Source: Rhizomys pruinosus
Lineage: Eukaryota > Chordata > Mammalia > Rodentia > Spalacidae
NCBI GenBank assembly: GCA_009823505.1
Contig: VZQC01005872.1
Coordinates: 51,214-115,213 of the forward strand
Direction: 5' to 3'
DNA length: 64,000 bases
In this document: in pieces, positions 10,467 to 24,580 of the stretch
Position numbering within the stretch: the first letter of the stretch is position 1
Layout: each line of letters starts with the position of its first letter
Notes under the pieces: generated by a model
Databases searched by the model: none
Seen by the model: the letters and a program-made list of their open reading frames with translations, nothing else
What the model was told of the DNA's origin: nothing
Program-made: the position numbers and the translations under genes

Positions 10467-11085
10467 TTTTTAAACTCTTAACCTTTCCAGTAGAAAGAAT
10501 AATGTGAGAGCTTATTGGTGGTTTCCTTGAAGGCAAAGAATTTCACCATTATTTAGCCATACTACGTTTTCAAGTTTTCTGACAGCCCTTAAAGTGCACT
10601 TAGTAAGAGAGTAACTGCACTGTGAACCAGATACTTACTGGGTTTTTACATCTGCCCTTACGTAATTCTCCAGACAACTCTATGAAGTGATTATTATAAT
10701 AACAGGATTTACAGACTCTTAGTAATCAGTTCGGAGTGTCTTGCAACTTTATGTAGTAAGAAGTCATGCCTGAAACTTCCCCCTGTGTGTAATCCATTTT
10801 TTGTTCTTTAGTATAAACAAATGAACAACTTCCCTGGTCTTGTATAATTACTTGCTTATTACTTGCCAACCAAGCTCAGTAACCCAAATTCCTTTTGGTT
10901 TTGTCGATACTAATCCCACAGCCTTTTAGTGTTTTGGTTGTTAATCAGCTTCTCCACATCAGTACTAACTTTAGGAAACAAACCTGGCAAGAAAAATCGA
11001 CCTATACTGATTATAGTAACGGTCCCTTCTCAGCCATGGTTCCTGAGTGTTGAACCATATTTTGTCTGAATGACTAATTATGTTT
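10467..11085. other. Unique Wdr53 intron DNA
   Basis: No repeat or coding signal recognised. Confidence 0.55.
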
Positions 11086-11309
11086 ATTTTAAAAAATTAT
11101 TTCATTATTTTATGCATGAGTATATTGTCTGCATGCGTGTTAGTGCACCAGTATTGTGCAGTGCCCACAGAAGTAAGACGAAAGTGTTGGGTCCCCTGGA
11201 ACTGGAGTTACAGACAGTTGTTACCCTCCATGTGGGTTCTGGGAATCGAGCTCAGATCCTCTGCAAGAGCAGTCAGTGCTCTTAACCCCGGAGCCATCTC
11301 TCCAGCCCC
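11086..11309 (-). repeat. B3-like SINE, antisense
   Basis: Ends 'ctctccagcccc'. The body is more diverged than the B2 copies. Confidence 0.85.
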
Positions 11310-12004
11310 TCACTGAACATTTTATTCTTCCATCTTTGCTAGTAGGGTACGATTGATTTCTATGCTTGACTGGGCAGCTACACAGGAAAAGAGAAGTTTG
11401 TGGACTTGATACGTGAATATGGGGTTATTGGCACTTAACCTATGTCTACCAGGTTGTCCAGTCAGGTAGTAGAAAACCAAGAACTGGTTTGCTATCAGTT
11501 CATTTCTAAAGGATTATTTTGATTTAAGTCATATTAAGTATGTTTTCCCGATGACCATTTGGCCATAGCACTTTTGAGTGTTTGCTCATATGTAGCCCAG
11601 ACTGACCCAGAACTCAAAATCTCCCTGCAGGCATGTGCCACCATTCCTGGCCTGTTTAACCCTTTTGATGATGGGCTTTGGGTGTCTTGCAAATAACAAT
11701 TTTATGGACTAAATAAACAGATGATTTGGGTGGTTCTTGTTGGATCATTGATAACACTCTGTGTGATAAATGTTGATTAACTATAATTAAAAGCCTTACT
11801 GAATATATAGATTTTTGAGGGAGGCTTTCCCTTTGAACAGTCCTATTAGTAGTCCTATTATTTTTCTGATGAGTTAAGTGATCACTAAATATTTTCTACA
11901 TGACTTAAACTGGATTTTTCTTTCTTTTTTTTTTTAATTACTCTGGTGTGTAGAGTTTACAGCTGTCCTTGGATCTTGTGGAGTGAATACAATAAGAATT
12001 ACTA
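11310..12004. other. Mostly unique intron DNA
   Basis: Holds only a short worn antisense B1 fragment at about 11589-11655. Confidence 0.5.
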
Positions 12005-12245
12005 AGGGGGGCTAGAGAGAGATGGATCAGCAGTTCTGAGTACTGCTACTGTTGCAGTACTGACTACTCTTGCAGACAACCCTGGTTTGGTTCCCAGCAC
12101 CCACATGTTGGCCAGCAAGCATAAGTAACTCCAGTTCCAGGGGATCTGGCACCCTCTTCTGACTGTGGCATTGCACAACATGGATGCACTTACATGTGTG
12201 GAGGCAATATACTCATACAACATTAAATAAAAATAATAAATGAAA
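12005..12245 (+). repeat. B3-like SINE
   Basis: The head has an internal partial duplication around 'actgctactgttgcagtact'. Confidence 0.75.
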
Positions 12246-12424
12246 TATTTAAAAAGGAAATTACTACTGAATCTATATGGAAAAACTTAAGGAACTCTTG
12301 TTGTAATGGTCCTTTTAATTATAAAATCTGCTTATTACCAAACTTACCAAATTTGGGGGGTAGAATTTAACCAACTGTGCCTCTAAAATTGAGTTAATCT
12401 CTTCCCAAAAGAACTCAGTGAGGA

Positions 12425-12585
12425 GGCCAAGTGTGGTACACACCTTTAATCGCAGCACTCTCAAGGCAGAGGCAGGCAGATCTTTGTGAGTTCAAGGCCA
12501 GCCTGGTCTACAGAGCAAATTCCAGGCCAGCTGGGACTACAGGGAGACCCTGTCTCAAAAAAGACCAAAAAAAAAAAAAAAAAAT
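12425..12585 (+). repeat. B1 SINE
   Basis: Full length with an A18-type tail after 'aagacc'. Confidence 0.9.
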
Positions 12586-12681
12586 CTGAGGAAAAGGCTC
12601 CGCAGCTCTGGCCTGCACTCATCGCAACCTGCTGTGCAGCACAGAAGTACCAGAAATGCCGTCCTTCTTTTGTCTTAGTCA

Positions 12682-15180
12682 ACCCTGTACCCTAGTTAGG
12701 GATTCTAGACCTGTATGGGCTGGAGGGGTGGTTCAGTGCCTAAAGGTTCTTGTCACCAAAGCTGACTTGATTTGATCCCTGGAACCCACATTGGTAGGAG
12801 AGAACACATCCTGAAAGTTGTCCTCTGACCTCTGCATCCTATATGCAGTCAACACATATACATAAATTAGTAATAAATAAATGTAAAAAAGATTTTTAAA
12901 AGTAAATCTTAAAAGTTTAGTGTATAGACTTCCTATCTTTAAAATTAGTTAATGTGGCTGGAGAGATGGCCTAGCGGTTAAGAGCACCGACTGCTCTTGC
13001 AGGGCCCGGGTTCAATCCCCCGCACCACCATGGCAGCTGAGAACCATCTGTAACTCCCAATTCCAGGAGACCTCCAGTCCAGGGGAATCCGACACCCTCT
13101 TCTGACCTCCACGGCATTGCACAACCACGGGTGCACAAAACTTGCATGCAGACATACATCATACACATACAGAAATAAATAAAAAAAATAATAAAAAAAT
13201 TAAAAAATAAAATTAATTCATCAAGGGGCTGGAGATGGCTCAGCGGTTAAGAGCCCAGCTCTCTTGTAGAGGACCCAGGTTCTTCCCAGCCCCCACGTGC
13301 TGGCTAAGAGCTTTCACAAACTCCAGTTCCAGGCACCCTCTTCTGACTTCCAAGGGCATTATATGCAGGGCATACATGTAGTACACAAAGCTATACTCAT
13401 AAATAAAAAAAAAAAAAAAAACATTTTTTTTTTTTAATTTGTCAGGACAGGAGTTGGGGTGGTGGTCACCTTTAATTCCAGCACTTCGAGGCAGAGGCTG
13501 GCCTCTGAGTTTTAGGCCAAGCTGGTCTACAAAGCAAGTTCTAGGCCAGCTGGGGCTACTAGGAGATCCTGATGGAAAACCAGACAACAAAAAATGAAAT
13601 TCATCAGAGCCAGGCCTTTGTGGTAAAGGCTTATAATCCTAGCACTCAGAAACTGAGGGGGCCTGGCGTGGTGTCAAGTCTTTAATCTCAGCACTCAGAG
13701 CAGAGGCGGCAGATCTCTGAGACTCACACACACACAAAAAAAAATTTTTTTTGGTCTTTTTTTTTTTGGGTCTTGTAGCCGCTGTCTCTGGACCTCACTC
13801 TGTAGACCAGGCTGGCCTTGAACTCACGAAGATCCGCCTGCCTCTGCCCCCAACTGGTAGGTTAAAGGCATGTGCCACCACATCTGGCATGAACAAACTT
13901 TAAAAAAATTTTTGTGGCTGGGCGTGGTGGTGCATGCCTTTAATCCAGCACTTGGGAGGCAGAGGCAGACGATCTTGTGGTTCAAGGGCCAGCCTGGTTT
14001 ACAGAGCAAGTTCCAGGACAGCTGGGTCTACAGGGAGACCCTGTCTCGAAAAGTCCCCCCCAAAAAGTTGACTCATATTAAAATTAATTAAAAAAGTGAC
14101 CACATGAAAAGTTCATAATGATTAAAATTATAACTTCAATTGTTACTTTAAATTTCGTTATTTAGGATTTATTTTATTTTATTTATTTTTCTCAAATCTA
14201 GACCCGTTCCCCCACCCTATCCCCCCACCGGGATTTATTTTTATTTGATGTGTGTATTTGTGTGCTTGTAAGTACGTGTACTCATATTCAAGCCCACAGA
14301 GGCCAGAAGAGGGCGTCAGCTCTCCCGGAACTGGGATTACAGATGGTTGTTAGCTGCTATGTGTGGTGCTGGGAATTGACCCTTGGTTGTCTGGAATACC
14401 AGTCAGTGCTCTTAACCACTGCTTGGCCATCTTTCCAGCCCTCCGATTTCATATTTGTTTGCTCGTTGGTCTTTTTGAGATAGCCTCCCTGTAGCCCCAG
14501 CTGGCCGGGATCCGGTACATAGACTAGGCTGGCCTTGGATTCACAAAGAAATCCTCTTGCCTCTGCCTTCCAAGTGCTGGGATTGAGGGCGTCCATCACC
14601 ATGCCTGGCAAATTTCAATTTTTAAAGGGTAGCATCTTTATCATAAGATATGTCAGGTGATGAATAATATTCTTTTATTCCATAGTTTGCAGAGAGAGCA
14701 AAGGACGTAGCTTCGTTGGTGAAGTGCTTGTCTAGTAGACATAAAGCCCTGAGCTTGATCCCTGGCCCTCAAGAGGGTGATCAAAAGTTCAAAGCCATAT
14801 TCAGCTACATAATAGATTTGAGGCTAGCCTGGACTTCGGAGAGCTCGAAGAAAAAAACAAAAACAAAACAAAAAAAAACATAGGGCTGAGGTAGTGGTTT
14901 AGTATTAGAATCCACAGTTAGCGTACATGGAGCCTGAGTTACCACTGTACACAAACATAGATATCATGCATCTTTTGTGGTGGTGTTTATCTGGAACTTT
15001 TGGCAAGAGTCTTTATTATGGCATTTTTTTTTTTTTCTTTTTGAGACAGTCTCCCTGAGCTCTGGCTGTCCTTGGAACTGACTGTAGACCAGGCTGGCCT
15101 TGGAACTCACAGAGATCCACCTGCCTCTGCCTCCCAAGTGCTAGGATTTAAAGGCGTGCACCACCATGCCCAGCATGGCA
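12682..15180. repeat. Copy 1 of a 2.5-kb direct tandem duplication
   Basis: The copy begins 'aaccctgtaccctagttagg' and repeats colinearly from about 15183. It holds, in order: a B4/ID-like element (12718-12895), B2 sense (12957-13190), B3 sense (13226-13418), B1 sense (13441-13590), a B1 fragment (13606-13745), B1 antisense (13756-13885), B1 sense (13915-14060), B3 antisense (14232-14442), B1 antisense (14463-14610), an ID-like element (14700-14775) and B1 antisense (15021-15177). Compared with copy 2 it has many one- or few-base deletions, for example 'gagcccagctctcttg' against 'gagcaccagctgctcttg'. Confidence 0.9.
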
Positions 15181-17704
15181 ATAACCCTGTACCCTAGTTA
15201 GGGATTCTAGACCTGTATGGGCTGGAGGGGTGGTTCAGTGCCTAAAGGTTCTTGTCACCAAAGCTGACTTGATTTGATCCCTGGAACCCACATGGTAGGA
15301 GAGAACTCGATCCTGAAAGTTGTCCTCTGACCTCTGCATCATATATGCAGTCAAACACATATACAGTAAATAAGTTAAATAAATAAATGTAAAAAAGATT
15401 TTTAAAAAGTAAATCTTAAAAGTTTAGTGTATAGACTTCCTATCTTTAAAATTAGTTAATTGGGGCTGGAGAGATGGCCTAGCGGTTAAGAGCACCGACT
15501 GCTCTTGCAGAGGACCCGGGTTCAATCCCCAGCACCCACATGGCAGCTGAGAACCATCTGTAACTCCAATTCCAGGAGAACTCCAGTTCCAGGGGAATCC
15601 GACACCCTCTTCTGACCTCCACGGCATTGCACAACACGGGTGCACAAACTTGCATGCAGACAGTACATTCATACACATACAGAAATAAATAAAAAATTAA
15701 TAAAAAAATTAAAAAATAAAATTAATTCATCAAGGGGGCTGGAGATGGCTCAGCGGTTAAGAGCACCAGCTGCTCTTGTAGAGGACCCAGGTTCTGTTCC
15801 CAGCCCCCACGTGCTGGCTAAGAGCTTTCACAAACTCCAGTTCCAGGCACCCTCTTCTGACTTCCAAGGGCATTGCATGACATGGGTGTACTCACATGCA
15901 AGCAGTACACTCATACACATAAAAGTAACATTTTTTTTTAATTTGTCAGGACAAGGAGTTGGGGTGGTGGTACACCTTTAATTCCAGCACTTCGAAGGCA
16001 GAGGCTGGCCTCTGAGTTTTAGGCCAAGCTGGTCTACAAAGCAAGTTCTAGGCCAGCTGGGGCTACTAGGAGATCCTGATGGAAAACCAGACAACAAAAA
16101 ATGAAATTCATCAGAGCCAGGCCTTTGTGGTAAAGGCTTATAATCCTAGCACTCAGAAAGCTGAGAGGGGCCTGGCGTGGTGTCAGAGGTCTTTAATCTC
16201 AGCACTCAGGAGGCAGAGGCAGGCAGATCTCTGAGACTCACACACACACAAAAAAAATTTTTTTTTGGTCTTTTCTAGACAGGGTCTTTAGCCCCAGCTG
16301 TCCTGGAACTCACTCTGTAGACCAGGCTGGCCTTGAACTCACGAAGATCCGCCTGCCTCTGCCTCCCAACTGGTAGGATTAAAGGCATGTGCCACCACAT
16401 CTGGCATGAATCAACTTTAAAAAAATTTTTGTGGCTGGGCGTGGTGGTGCATGCCTTTAATCCTAGCACTTGGGAGGCAGAGGCAGACGATCTTTGTGAG
16501 TTCAAGGCCAGCCTGGTTTACAGAGCAAGTTCCAGGACAGCTGGGTCTACAGGGAGACCCTGTCTCGAAAAGATCCCCCCCAAAAAAGTTGACTCATATA
16601 AAATTAATTAAAAAGTGACCACATGAAAAGTTCATAATGATTAAAATTATAACTTCAATTGTTACTTTAAATTTCGTATTTTAGGATTTATTTTTATTTA
16701 TTTATTTTTCTCAAATCTAGACCCGTGTCCCCCACCCTATCCCTCCACCGGGATTTATTTTTATTTGATGTGTGTATTTTGTGTGCTTGTAAGTAAGTGT
16801 ACTCATATTCAAAGCCCACAGAGGCCAGAAGAGGGCGTCAGATCTCCCGGAACTGGATTTACAGATGGTTGTTAGCTGCTATGTGTGGGTGCTGGGAATT
16901 GACCCTTGGTTGTCTGGAATACCAGTCAGTGCTCTTAACCACTGCTTGGCCATCTCTCCAGCCCTCCGATTTCATATTTGTTTGCTCGTTGGTCTTTTTG
17001 AGATAGCCTCCCTGTAGCCCCAGCTGGCCTGGATCTGGCTACATAGACTAGGCTGGCCTTGGATTCACAGAAATCCTCTTGCCTCTGCCTTCCAAGTGCT
17101 GGGATTGAGGGCGTCCATCACCATGCCTGGCAAATTTCAGATTTTAAAGGGTAGCATCTTTATCATAAGATATGTCAGGTGATGAATAATATTCTTTTAT
17201 TCCATAGTTTGCAGAGAGAGCAAAGGACGTAGCTTCGTTGGTGAAGTGCTTGTCTAGTAGACATAAAGCCCTGAGCTTGATCCCTGGCCCTCAAGAGGGT
17301 GATCAAAAGTTCAAAGCCATATTCAGCTACATAATAGATTTGAGGCTAGCCTGGACTTCGGAGAGCTCGACTGAAAAAAACAAAAAAACAAAACAAAAAA
17401 AAAACATAGGGGCTGAGGTAGTGGTTTAGTATTAGAATCCACAGTTAGCGTACATGGAGCCTGAGTTACCACTGTACACAAACATAGATATCATGCATCT
17501 TTTGTGGTGGTGTTTATCTGGAACTTTTGGCAAGAGTCTTTATTATGGCATTTTTTTTTTTTTCTTTTTGAGACAGTCTCCCTGTAGCTCTGGCTGTCCT
17601 GGAACTGACTGTAGACCAGGCTGGCCTTGAACTCACAGAGATCCACCTGCCTCTGCCTCCCAAGTGCTAGGATTAAAGGCGTGCACCACCATGCCCAGCC
17701 ATGG
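15181..17704. repeat. Copy 2 of the 2.5-kb direct tandem duplication
   Basis: Colinear with copy 1 and with cleaner SINE sequences: B4/ID-like (15217-15400), B2 sense (15464-15725), B3 sense (15737-15935), B1 sense (15945-16100), B1 fragment (16110-16250), B1 antisense (16266-16405), B1 sense (16434-16585), B3 antisense (16745-16965), B1 antisense (16988-17131), ID-like (17222-17290) and B1 antisense (17553-17700). The copies differ mainly by indels, not substitutions. Confidence 0.9.
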
Positions 17705-18445
17705 CAGATTATTTAACTACCATTTCAGTACTTGTCAGCAAAAATCAAACCACCAGGGCTCCCTGTCTTCCCTCCTTCTGAGTCACTTCCTCTCTAAACC
17801 TCTCCTTTAAATATTAGTTAGTCTCTACTTAATTAGTTTATTCTGTATACTAATTTAGTGCTTCTGCTGAAATTAAAAAGTTAATTTTTGTTTTTTTCCC
17901 ATTTTATCATTGTTATGAAAATTATCTGATTCTGTGACCATGTTTCTGTTACCTTGATTCCTAATATGTCAGTGATTTTTATTTTTGCAGTTTAATTAGT
18001 ATGTGTTGGGAATGCATGCACATGTGTGTATATATCTAAAAATGGGAGAAATTTGCTTGTGGAAAGTACCTTCTCCTCAGCAGCAGGAATACATCCTACA
18101 TGCTACAGTGAGAAAGGAGTTCTCAGGGCTGCCAGCCTTACAATAGACAGGTTGAGTGGTAGTATATTTCTCTTACAAAAACAAAAGGAGAAAATAAGCA
18201 TTTTGTATTTTGCTTTAGGTACAATGACAGATTATTTAAAATAATTTTTTCAAACAGTATCAAGGTATTTATCTCTAAACTGCTGAGATAATTTTAGGGG
18301 TTGTAACTGAAAATTAAGCAACAACTCAGACTTTTTTTCCTTGGTGAAATGAAAAATTAAATGTACCCAGAAAAATTTATTTCCTTTCATCTGACCATGA
18401 GAGTTATAGAAATTTTCCTGATTTCCTTTAACACAGGACTGTAGG
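17705..18445. other. Unique Wdr53 intron DNA
   Basis: AT-rich, with no recognised repeat and no supported gene; short open frames here show no family resemblance. Confidence 0.55.
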
Positions 18446-18640
18446 GGCTGGAGAAGTGGCTCAGCAGTTAGGAGCACTTGCTGTTCTGGCTGCAGGTGGG
18501 ATTCCTAGCACCCACATGCAGCTAACTTAGCAGCTTTCTCTCACTAGAGTGCCAGGGAACCTGATGCCCTCTTCTGGCCTCTATGGACACATGTACACTT
18601 AAAGGGAAAATACTTCATAACATGTAAAATAAAGAAAAAG
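18446..18640 (+). repeat. B3-like SINE
   Basis: Head 'ggggctggagaagtggctca', with a diverged middle. Confidence 0.85.
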
Positions 18641-18805
18641 ATAGGGCAGTATTATGTGACCAATCCAGTCTCTATAGCTGGGACTTCTCAGAGAGCAGGA
18701 TTTTAAATTTGCACTTGAGTACTATTGTTAAATAAGGGCAGGTCAAAGCTAATAGATAATGTGATTAAAAATACATGATTACTTTTTTGTTTGTTTGTTT
18801 GTCTT

Positions 18806-19400
18806 CTTGAGACAGGGTCTCCCTTTAGCCCCTGCTGGCCTGAAGCTCGCTATGTAGACCAGGCTGGCTTTGAATTCACAGAGATCTGCCTGCCTATGCC
18901 TCCCAAGTGCTGGAATTAAAGATGTGTACAGTGCTGGAGAGATGGCCTAGCGGTTAAGAGTGCCGACTTTTCTTACAGAGGACCCGGGTTCAAGTCACAG
19001 CACCCACATGGCAGCTGAGAACCGTCTTTAACTCCAGTTCCAGGGGAATCTGACACCCTCTTCTGACCTCTGCATTGCACGACACGGGTGCACAAACCTA
19101 AATACAGACAGTACATTCATACACATATATTAAAAAAAAAAATAGGGGCTGGAGAGATAACCTAGTGGTTAAGAGCACAGACTGCTCTTGCAGAGAACCT
19201 AAGTTCTATCCCCAGCACCCACATGGCAGCTGAGAACCATCTTTAACTCCAGTTCCAGGGGAATCCGACGCCCTCTTCTGATCTCCATGGCATTGCACGA
19301 CACGGTTACACAAACCTACATACAGACAGTACACTCATACCACAAAAAAAATTTAAAAATTAAAAAAAAATAAAAAAGGTGTGCACCATTACACCCAGCA
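18806..19400. repeat. B1 antisense split by two tandem sense B2
   Basis: B1 (18806-18930) is interrupted by B2 #1 (18931-19143) and B2 #2 (19145-19375), both short subfamily, and resumes as 'ggtgtgcaccattacaccca' to 19400. The two B2 probably entered one after the other, the second near the A-rich tail of the first. Confidence 0.85.
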
Positions 19401-19479
19401 AAAGAATACATGATTGCATTTAAAGACAGTAATGATTTATTGGTAGCTTTTGATCATTTTCTGTACTTTGATTTTTTTT

Positions 19480-19980
19480 TTTATTTTTAAAAATTTTATG
19501 TATATGAGTGTATTTTGTGTGCAACTCCAGTTCCGAGGGATCCAACACCCTCTTCTGGCCACTGCAGGCATTGTATACACATGGTGCACTTACATGCACA
19601 TAGAACCCTCATACACATAAGAAAAAACAAAAAATTTTAAATTAGCTGGGCATGGTGGCACATGCCTTTAATCCCAGAATTCTGCAGGCAGAGATAGGTG
19701 GACCTCTGTGAGTTGAAGGCCAGCCTGATCTATACTTCCAGGGGAATCTGACACCCTCTTCTGACTTTCGTGGGCATTGCATGACACGGGTGCACTTACA
19801 TGCATGCAGGCAATACAATCATCATACACAAAATAAGTAATAAAAAATGGAAAAAATAATCAAAGCACTAATTGAGTTATCCATGCTAGGACACCCACCC
19901 ATGTAATCTCAGCACTTAGGAGGCTGAAGCAGGAAAAAGGGTGTAAGGTCAGTCTGGGTATAAGGAGCCTTTGTCTCAAA
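19480..19980. repeat. Fragmented B3, B1 and B2 pieces
   Basis: Antisense B3 end (19480-19522), sense B3 3' half (19523-19635), sense B1 head (19643-19735) joined directly to a B2 3' half (19738-19850), and a worn B1-like relic (19890-19980). The junctions suggest recombination or truncation. Confidence 0.65.
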
Positions 19981-20106
19981 GTAAAAGAATAAGTAAGCAC
20001 TCATGTATTAGGACTATGATATGTGCTTCACATGACTTAATCTTCTCAGTGAGCACATTAAATGGGTGCTATTATTAGCCTACTTTTTTCCTTTAAAAAA
20101 TTATTG

Positions 20107-20300
20107 TGGGGGCTAGAGAGATGGCTCAGTTGTTAAGAGCACTGACTGCTCTTGCAGAGGATCCCCCTTAGGGGCTAACAACTATTCCAGGTCCTAGCTC
20201 TAGTTCCGGGGATCCAGTGCCCTCTTCTGGTCTCCACAGACATTGCACACCACAGGTGCAACTTGCATACTTGTAGGCAGTGCATTCATATAAAATTAAT
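20107..20300 (+). repeat. B3-like SINE
   Basis: Head 'gggggctagagagatggctc'. Confidence 0.85.
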
Positions 20301-20322
20301 AAACTGTTTTTAGAACTATTTT

Positions 20323-20780
20323 TTTTTCCTTTTGAGACAGGGTCTCCCTGTAGCCCCAGCTGGCCTGGAACTGGCTCTGTAGATCAGGCTGGCCTTGAAG
20401 TCACAGAGATCTGCCTGCCTCTGCCTCCCGAGTGCTGGGATTAAAGGCATGCGCCTCTACAGCTTAAAACTATCTTTTTTTTTTAAATATATTTTTTTAA
20501 TTTTTTATTTATTTATTTTCTATGTGAATGAATGTACTGTCTGCATGCAGGTCTGTGCACCTGTGTCATGCAATGCCATGGAGGTCAGAAGAGGGTGTAA
20601 GATTCCCCTGTACCTGGAGTTCTCCTGGAATTGGAGTTACAGATGGTTCTCAGCCACCTTGTGAGTTCTGGGGATCAAACCCGGGTCCTCTGCAAGAGCA
20701 GTCAACACTCTTAACCACTGAAGCATCTCTCCAGCCCCGGCTTAAAACTATCTTAACCACTGAGCCATCTCTCCAGCCCC
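20323..20780 (-). repeat. B1 then B2, antisense, with target duplication
   Basis: B1 (20323-20460), then long-subfamily B2 (20476-20738) flanked by 'agcttaaaactatc' and 'ggcttaaaactatc'. The head of an older SINE lies just beyond (20754-20780). Confidence 0.8.
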
Positions 20781-20836
20781 ATAAAATATCTTTAAAAGAT
20801 TAATATTCACATACAATGTAAATAAAATTTATTTTA

Positions 20837-21090
20837 GGGGCTAGAGAGATGTGTCAGTGGTTAAGAGCACTGACTATCTTGCAGAGGACCCGGGTTTGAG
20901 TCCCAGCACCCACTTGGTGGCTAAGAACCGTCTTCAGTCCCAGGTGTGGTGGCGCACACCTTTAATCCCAGCACTCGGGAGGCAGAGGCAGGCGGATCTC
21001 TGTGAGTTTAAGGCCAGACTGATCTACAGATCCAGTTCTAGGCTAGCTGGGACTAAAGGGAGACCCTGTCTCAAAAATACCAAAAAAAAT
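20837..21090 (+). repeat. Composite SINE: B2 head fused to B1
   Basis: About 100 bases of B2/B3 head, up to 'ggctaagaaccgtcttc', run directly into a complete B1 ('caggtgtggtggcgcacacc'). The B2 3' half is missing. Confidence 0.75.
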
Positions 21091-21317
21091 TGTTTTCAAG
21101 ATTTATTGCCTTTTATTTTGTGTGTGCACATGTATGGAAGTCAGAAGTCAACTTGAGGGAGTTGTTAATGTCCTTCCATCATGTGGGTCCCAGGAGCTGA
21201 TCTCAACTTGAGGGAGTTAATGTCCTTTCATCATGCCGGTCCCAGGAACTGATCTCAGGTTGTCAATTTGGGCTGTAGGCACCTTTCCCTGATGAATCAT
21301 CTCACTGTGCCCTCCTT
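21091..21317. other. Short tandem duplication in unique DNA
   Basis: A roughly 60-bp block starting 'cttgagggagtt' is repeated (about 21151-21205 and 21207-21260). Confidence 0.6.
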
Positions 21318-21866
21318 TAAAAGCTGGTTTCTATGTAGCCCAAGCTGACTCTGAACTTGTCGTGTAGCCCAGGTTGTCCTTAAGCTTGCCGTCCTCTTGC
21401 CTCAGCCTCCCGCATGCTGGGATTACAGATAATATTTGCCACCATGCTAAACTTCTCTTTTGGAAATGGTTTCCCTCTAGCCCCAGCTGGCCTGGAACTC
21501 TCTCTGTAGACCAGGCTATCCTTGAACTCACAGAGGCACTGCCTGCCTCTGCCTCCTGAGTGCTGGGATTAAAGGCCTGCACCACCACACTTGGCACCAC
21601 CATATTCAACTTCTTTTTTATTTTTTTTTTAATTTTATTTATTTCTGTATGTGTATGAATGTACTACCTGCATGCAAGTTTGTGCACCCGTGTCGTGCAA
21701 TGCCGCGGAGGTCAGAAGAGGGTGTCGGACTCCCCTGGAACTGGAGTTCTCCTGGAATTGGAATTTCAGACGCTTCTCGGCCGCCATGTGGGTGCTGGGG
21801 ATCGAACCCAGGTCCTCTGTAAGAGCGGTCGGCACTCTTAACCGCTAGGCCATCTCTCCAGCCCCC
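21318..21866 (-). repeat. Old B1, B1 and B2, antisense
   Basis: Worn B1-like copy (21318-21450), B1 (21452-21596) and long-subfamily B2 (about 21616-21866) with the target duplication 'catattcaacttctt' / 'cacattcaacttctt'. Confidence 0.85.
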
Positions 21867-22021
21867 CACATTCAACTTCTTATTGTCCTCATTTTATAGA
21901 GAAGGAAAGCTAGTTACAGAGAGTGGATTAAGGCTTGCTTAGTCTCCCAGCTAAACAAACCTGGAGGACTTCACCACAGAACTCACTCTAGAGCAATCTC
22001 CAGATAAAAGGTGTAACGGGG

Positions 22022-22245
22022 TGGGGTACCAGAGAGATGGCTTAGATGAAGAGCCCTGGCTGCTCTTGCAGAGGACCCAGGTTCTGTTCCCAGCACACTT
22101 ACATGGTGGCTGACAGCTGTGTGTAACTCCAGTTCTAGGGGAATCTGATGTCCTCTTCTGACCTCCGAGAGCATTGCACGACACAGGTGCGCTTACATGC
22201 AGGCAATGCACTCATATACAGAAAATAAAAATAATAAATAAAATG
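22022..22245 (+). repeat. B3-like SINE
   Basis: Diverged head 'ggtaccagagagatggctta'. Confidence 0.8.
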
Positions 22246-22301
22246 AAAAGGTATAATCAGATGACTTATGGAATGGTCTCTTTAAAAGAATTTCTCCTGA
22301 T

Positions 22302-22536
22302 GGGGCTGGAGGGATGGCCTAGCAGTTAAGAGCGCCAACTGCTCTTGCAGAGGACCCGGGTTCGATCCCCAGCACCCACATGGTGGCTGAGAACTGTAAC
22401 TCCAATTCCAGGAGAACTCCAGTTCCAGGGGAATCCGACACCCTCTTCTGACCTCAGCATTGCACGACACAGGTGCACAAACCTACATGCAGATAGTACA
22501 TTCATACACATGCAAAAATAAATAAAATATTAAAAA
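22302..22536 (+). repeat. B2 SINE, long subfamily, with target duplication
   Basis: Flanked by 'aaagaatttctcctgatg' on both sides, with little divergence. Confidence 0.9.
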
Positions 22537-22707
22537 AAAAAGAATTTCTCCTGATGAAATATCTTTAGTGTTCACTCTTGTCTTGTGTTGGAGACTGGGG
22601 AATGAGCTTGCCTTGGTCCCTGATCATAAGGAGAATCCTCTTAGGCAAATGCCAGCCAGCACACCACAGCCTGATGTCTGACTAGACTTCTTAAAAAATG
22701 CCTTTTT

Positions 22708-23070
22708 AGCTGTGAGTGGTGGCGTATGCCTTTAATCCCAGCACTCGGGAGGCAGAGGCAGGTGGATCTCTGTGAGTTCAAGGCCAGCCTGGTCTACAGA
22801 GTGAGTTCCAGGACAGCTGGGCTAGAGGGAGACCCTGTCTCGAAAAGACAAAAAAAAAAAAAAAAAAAAGCCTTTTCGGGGGAGAGGGGGCAGAGGGTAA
22901 TTAAGTTTTGTTTTGTTTTTTTTTCCTGGTCTTTTTGAGACAGGGTCTCCCTGGAGCTCCAGCTTTCCTGGAACTCACTATGTAGACCAGGCTGGCCTTG
23001 AACTCACAAAGATCTGCCTGCCTCTGCCTCCCAGGTGCTAGGATTAAAGGTGTGTACCACCATGCCTGGC
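22708..23070. repeat. B1 sense and B1 antisense, separate insertions
   Basis: Sense B1 (22708-22868) with a long A tail; antisense B1 (22928-23070) with the target duplication 'ggtaattaagttttt' on both sides. They lie just upstream of Wdr53 coding exon 1. Confidence 0.9.
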
Positions 23071-23114
23071 AGGTAATTAAGTTTTTTTAAGGTATTTTTA
23101 AAATCTTTAAATGA

Positions 23115-24570
<1,456 letters not shown>

Positions 24571-24580
24571 CTTTTTTTTT

